DNA of 64,000 nt from Shouchella tritolerans (GTDB lineage Bacteria; Bacillota; Bacilli; Bacillales; Bacillaceae_D): assembly GCF_025770735.1 (NCBI RefSeq), contig NZ_JAODPB010000005.1:62001-126000 (forward strand), read 5' to 3'. Position numbers and translations under genes: made by a program. Within the stretch, counting starts at the first letter, position 1. Each line of letters starts with the position of its first letter. The notes below the pieces were generated by a model. That model was not told the origin of the DNA. It did no database searches and saw only the letters and a list, made by a program, of their open reading frames with translations. Positions 60,677 to 64,000 of the stretch are shown here, piece by piece.

Positions 60677-62581
60677 ATGTGTGGTTTTGTCGGCGATCTG
60701 CTTATTCGAAATAGCAGCCATTTACCTGATCAATTGTGGAATCAAACGCTAGAAGCGATTCATCACCGTGGCCCTGACAGCACCGGTAACTATAAAGATG
60801 AAACAGTCCGTTTTGGATTTAAACGTTTAAGCATTATTGATTTAGAGCACGGCCACCAGCCACTTGCGTATAGCAAAGGGCGCTACCATATTGTTTTTAA
60901 TGGCGAAATTTATAACTACATTGAGCTTCGTTCCCAATTAATTCAACGGGGTTACACATTCCGAACCGATTCTGATACCGAAGTACTCCTTGCCCTTTAT
61001 GCAGCAGATGGCAAAAATGCGGTTACACAATTACGCGGCATGTATGCGTTTGCAATTTGGGACAAGCACAAAAAGGAATTGTTTTGCGCACGAGACCGTT
61101 TTGGCATTAAGCCGTTTTACTATATGAAAACAGACGAACGTTTTTTCTTTGCCTCTGAACAAAAATCAATCATGCCGTTGCTTGAGCAAATTTCGATTGA
61201 GCAAGAAGCGCTCCAGCATTATGCCACATTCCAGTATGTTCCTGAACCGAACACACTGACAAAAGGCATTCACAAGCTACTACCTGGACATACATTAACG
61301 ATCAATGCAGACTTTTCTTTGCAAATTGAAGCATATGCTGAACGTACTTTTCAGCCTGAATCTGGGCCGACCGTCACAGAACTTGCCAACCAAACACGAA
61401 AATTGTTAATAGATTCTGTAGAAAAACATATGCGCTCTGATGTTCCGGTTGGGGCATTTTTGTCGAGCGGCATCGATTCCACGGCGATTACCGCCTTAGC
61501 GCAGCAAGTACACCCTAATCTGTTGACTTTTACGGTTGGTTTCGAAACAGAGGGCTATAGCGAGATTGCCGTCGCAAAAGACACAGCAAGAGCGTTAGGC
61601 GTCAAAAATATCCATAAAGTCATATCTGCTGAAGAATTTATTGAAGAACTGCCTAACATCGTTTGGCATATGGACGAGCCTGTCGCAGACCCAGCAGCTG
61701 TGCCCCTTTATTTCGTCGCCAAAGAGGCAAGCAAACATGTAAAGGTCGTCTTGTCAGGAGAAGGTGCTGACGAATTGTTCGGAGGGTACAACATTTACCG
61801 GGAACCTCTTGACCTTGCCTGGTTTAAAAAGTTGCCGCCTACGTTTCACTCTGGCTTAAAGCGGGTTGTTGCCCATATGCCGTCTACGCTCAAGGGACGA
61901 AACTACATTATCCGTGGAACGACTCCTATCCAAGAGCGGTACATTGGCAATGCCTTTATTTTTTCTGAAGCAGAAAAAACTCGGTTGTTCCGCGACTATG
62001 ATCGAACCAAACCTTACACAAATGTAACAGCGCCACTATACGAACAGGCAAAAGGCATGGATGAATCGACGATTATGCAATTTGTCGATATGCATACGTG
62101 GCTTCCTGGCGACATCCTTGTTAAGGCTGACCGAATGACAATGGCACATTCGATTGAATTGAGAGTCCCATTTCTCGATAAAGACGTATTTGCATTTGCG
62201 AGAATGCTTGATCGGGGTATGAAACTTTCCCATAAGACGACTAAATATGTGCTTCGTCAGGCAATGAAGGACCTTATTCCAGCAAACATTGTGCCCCGTA
62301 AAAAATTAGGCTTCCCAGTGCCGATCCGTGTATGGCTCAAAAATGAACTGTACGATTGGGCCAAACAGCTTATCGAGTCCAGCGATACAGCAGACGTTTT
62401 TCATAAGCCTTTTTTGCTGCACATGCTTCAAGAACACCGCGACGGCCACGGCGATTATAGCCGACGTTTATGGACGGTCCTTACGTATATGATGTGGCAT
62501 GACATGCATGTTGCCAAGCGACTGATTAGCACACATCAACAGAAAGACGCCGAGCGCTGTAAAGCGCTCGCCCATTCTTAA
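60677..62581 (+). CDS. asnB: Asparagine synthetase (glutamine-hydrolysing)
   Basis: Encodes 634 aa. Ntn-type glutaminase with Cys2 (MCGFVGD), Arg/Asn segments IHHRGPDSTG and FNGEIYNY, then an ATP-pyrophosphatase synthetase domain with FLSSGIDSTAI (about residue 262), LSGEGADELFGGY and HSIELRVPFLDKDV. It makes asparagine from aspartate, ATP and glutamine. TGGAGGAAAC precedes ATG 60677. It could be asnO by function, since B. subtilis has three paralogues; the paralogue is not decidable here. Confidence 0.93.
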   Translation: MCGFVGDLLIRNSSHLPDQLWNQTLEAIHHRGPDSTGNYKDETVRFGFKRLSIIDLEHGHQPLAYSKGRYHIVFNGEIYNYIELRSQLIQRGYTFRTDSDTEVLLALYAADGKNAVTQLRGMYAFAIWDKHKKELFCARDRFGIKPFYYMKTDERFFFASEQKSIMPLLEQISIEQEALQHYATFQYVPEPNTLTKGIHKLLPGHTLTINADFSLQIEAYAERTFQPESGPTVTELANQTRKLLIDSVEKHMRSDVPVGAFLSSGIDSTAITALAQQVHPNLLTFTVGFETEGYSEIAVAKDTARALGVKNIHKVISAEEFIEELPNIVWHMDEPVADPAAVPLYFVAKEASKHVKVVLSGEGADELFGGYNIYREPLDLAWFKKLPPTFHSGLKRVVAHMPSTLKGRNYIIRGTTPIQERYIGNAFIFSEAEKTRLFRDYDRTKPYTNVTAPLYEQAKGMDESTIMQFVDMHTWLPGDILVKADRMTMAHSIELRVPFLDKDVFAFARMLDRGMKLSHKTTKYVLRQAMKDLIPANIVPRKKLGFPVPIRVWLKNELYDWAKQLIESSDTADVFHKPFLLHMLQEHRDGHGDYSRRLWTVLTYMMWHDMHVAKRLISTHQQKDAERCKALAHS

Positions 62582-62595
62582 TCCCGACATTGCAA

Positions 62596-62631
62596 GGAGG
62601 GCAGTCAAACCTAGGTTGAATTGCCCTCTTC
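62596..62631 (+). terminator. Hairpin after asnB
   Basis: GAGGGCAGTCAA and TTGAATTGCCCTC pair imperfectly; the T-tail is short. Confidence 0.55.
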
Positions 62632-62661
62632 GTGTCTATATACGCTAGCAAGTAAAGTCGT

Positions 62662-63093
62662 TTATTGTTTCTGTACTTGATGTTCAATTGCCTTGGCCAA
62701 CTGGGCCCCGTCGAGGATGGTTACAAGTGTCCCCTCTACTTGGCCTATCCCCTTTTTATAAGAAGCATCAGATAGCTCTTCAATTGAAGCAAGATCGATT
62801 TCCGAGATGTCGCTCGCTTCATTGACGGCAAGCACGAATGATCCAAGTGCTTCCGTGCATACAAGCAATCGGCACGCTTCGGTCACTTCCATTTTTTTCT
62901 GATATAGCAAATAACAAAGGTCAACTACCGGTAACAAGGAGCCGCGAATATTGACAACGCCCATAATGGCAGGGTCAGCATTTGGGACCATACGAATGCC
63001 GTCAAGGAGCTCGATTGCGGCAAGTTGCAAAATATCCATTCCATACCATTCCTCTCCTACGGCAAATACGGCAAATTGTTTCGTACGTTCCAC
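62662..63093 (-). CDS. cheW: Chemotaxis coupling protein CheW
   Basis: Encodes 143 aa, one CheW domain: FAVGEEWYGMDILQLAAIEL, GVVNIRGSLLPVVDLCYLLY (receptor/CheA-binding loop) and LAVNEASDISEIDLASIEE. It links chemoreceptors to CheA. GTG 63093 follows AAAGGGGGAAAAC. It lies 45 nt downstream of cheA on the same strand. In B. subtilis cheA-cheW are inside fla/che; here asnB follows instead of cheC/cheD. Confidence 0.9.
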   Translation of the reverse strand: MERTKQFAVFAVGEEWYGMDILQLAAIELLDGIRMVPNADPAIMGVVNIRGSLLPVVDLCYLLYQKKMEVTEACRLLVCTEALGSFVLAVNEASDISEIDLASIEELSDASYKKGIGQVEGTLVTILDGAQLAKAIEHQVQKQ

Positions 63094-63138
63094 GATTGTT
63101 TTCCCCCTTTCTTTGAAACGAAGCTATTTTGCTAAGTA

Positions 63139-64000
63139 TTATTTATTAAAAAACAGCGCAATGTCGACAATCAATGCAATTGTGCCGTCCCCAAGAATCG
63201 TTCCGCCTGAAATTCCTTTTGTCCCTTTCAACAATGAACCAAGTGGCTTTAGCACAACTTCTTGTTTGCCAATAAAGCGATCAACTTTTACAGCCATTAA
63301 TGTTTGGTTGCGGTAAAGCAAAAGAACGGCAAGCTCTTGCTCGTCTTCGTTTTCTGGCAGGCCAAACTGCTCATTTAATGAGACAAGGGAAACAAGTTGT
63401 CCTCTCCATTCAAACAAGCTTTGCCCGTCTGCTTGCTTTAACTCGCTTTTTTGCACATAGGCCGTTTCGGCGATATTGGCGATTGGAAAAGCATAAATGT
63501 CCGAGCCAAGTTCAATCATCATCGCATCGATAATTGATACCGTTAATGGGAGCGAAATGGAAAAACGTGTGCCCACTCCCTCTTTGGAAGAAACGGCTAT
63601 TTTACCGCCAAGAGCAGAAAACGTGCTTTTTACAACGTCAAGTCCGACTCCGCGCCCAGACAAATCAGTCACTTCATTGGCTGTGCTAAACCCAGGGGCA
63701 AACAGCAGTTGGTTGATTTCATCACTTGCCATTTTCTCTGCCTCTGTGGTGGTAATCAATTCATTTTCAATCGCTTTTTTCAAGACTTTCTCTTGTTTAA
63801 TTCCTGCGCCATCATCCTCAATTTCAATGACGACATGGCTGCCACTATAAAATGCGCGTAACACGATTAACCCCTCAGGGTCCTTTCCGCTTTTTTGGCG
63901 TACTGCTGGCTCCTCAATGCCATGGTCAATCGAATTGCGCAGCAAATGGAGGAGTGGATCGCCGATTTCATCAATAATGGCCCGGTCTAATTCTGTCGTC
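63139..64000 (-). CDS. cheA: Chemotaxis histidine kinase CheA, 3' part only
   Basis: The reading frame is open to the window edge, so the 5' part (P1-P3) is missing. The visible 287 residues hold the HATPase N-box (LLHLLRNSIDHGIEEP), G1 (DDGAGIKQEKV), F/G2 boxes (LLFAPGFSTANEVTDLSGRG, then VGLDVVK), and a C-terminal CheW-like regulatory domain with GSDIYAFPIANIAET and GQLVSLVSLNEQF. It ends 45 nt before cheW. Whether this is the main fla/che CheA or a second system needs the flanking sequence. Confidence 0.92.
   Translation of the reverse strand, partial: TTELDRAIIDEIGDPLLHLLRNSIDHGIEEPAVRQKSGKDPEGLIVLRAFYSGSHVVIEIEDDGAGIKQEKVLKKAIENELITTTEAEKMASDEINQLLFAPGFSTANEVTDLSGRGVGLDVVKSTFSALGGKIAVSSKEGVGTRFSISLPLTVSIIDAMMIELGSDIYAFPIANIAETAYVQKSELKQADGQSLFEWRGQLVSLVSLNEQFGLPENEDEQELAVLLLYRNQTLMAVKVDRFIGKQEVVLKPLGSLLKGTKGISGGTILGDGTIALIVDIALFFNK

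Overview
The window looks like chromosome of an endospore-forming, low-to-mid G+C Bacillaceae, most plausibly an alkaliphilic Bacillus/Shouchella (B. clausii-type) species. The genus call is inference. It rests on the spore coat genes (cotX, a cotW-like gene, yjcA), the Bacillus-only adaptors comZ, mecA, spxH and spx, strong AGGAGG ribosome sites with frequent TTG and GTG starts, and near-complete synteny with the argC-to-yjcA region of B. subtilis, read here in reverse. I saw no rRNA, tRNA, CRISPR array, prophage or intact insertion sequence.

Layout: 0.1-5.3 kb holds spore coat and sporulation genes, several with sigma-K-type promoters. 5.4-9.7 kb holds fabI with a FapR operator, the yjbL-relQ-nadF-yjbO operon and yjbK. 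9.9-16.3 kb holds a lytic transglycosylase, truncated haemoglobin, spxH, coiA, mecA, spxA and yjbC. 16.4-25.1 kb is mixed: a secreted glycosidase-like protein, a haemolysin III homologue, HD and thioredoxin-like proteins, trpS, yjbA, yjaZ, a second small alarmone synthetase (relP) and coaA. 25.1-29.8 kb has cell-envelope proteins and an unusual DHH-CBS tRNA nucleotidyltransferase. 29.9-32.9 kb has fabF, fabHA with a second FapR site, and comZ. 33-36.3 kb has prfC (RF3) and yjaV/yjaU. 36.4-46 kb is the arginine operon argCJBD-carAB-argF with operator-covered promoters. 46-64 kb has ctaG, HAD and GNAT enzymes, a SNF2 helicase with a SWIM-less partner, a lipoprotein/YitT/hydrolase operon, a biotin-dependent carboxyltransferase, an amidinohydrolase-type enzyme, asparagine synthetase, and cheW plus the 3' part of cheA, which runs off the window end.

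Functional links: fabI and fabHA-fabF form one lipid-synthesis regulon under FapR. SpxH, Spx and MecA are linked parts of ClpXP/ClpCP-dependent stress and competence control, with coiA and comZ also concerned with competence. RelQ and RelP are two separate alarmone synthetases. The arginine genes form a full route from N-acetylglutamyl phosphate and carbamoyl phosphate to citrulline.

The least explained signal is a dispersed, imperfectly palindromic intergenic element. Its ends read AGACTGATAGAAAACGC and GCGTTTGTCTATAGTCT. It recurs about eight times, nearly always after a stop codon and directly before that transcript's terminator hairpin. I do not recognise it as a described element.
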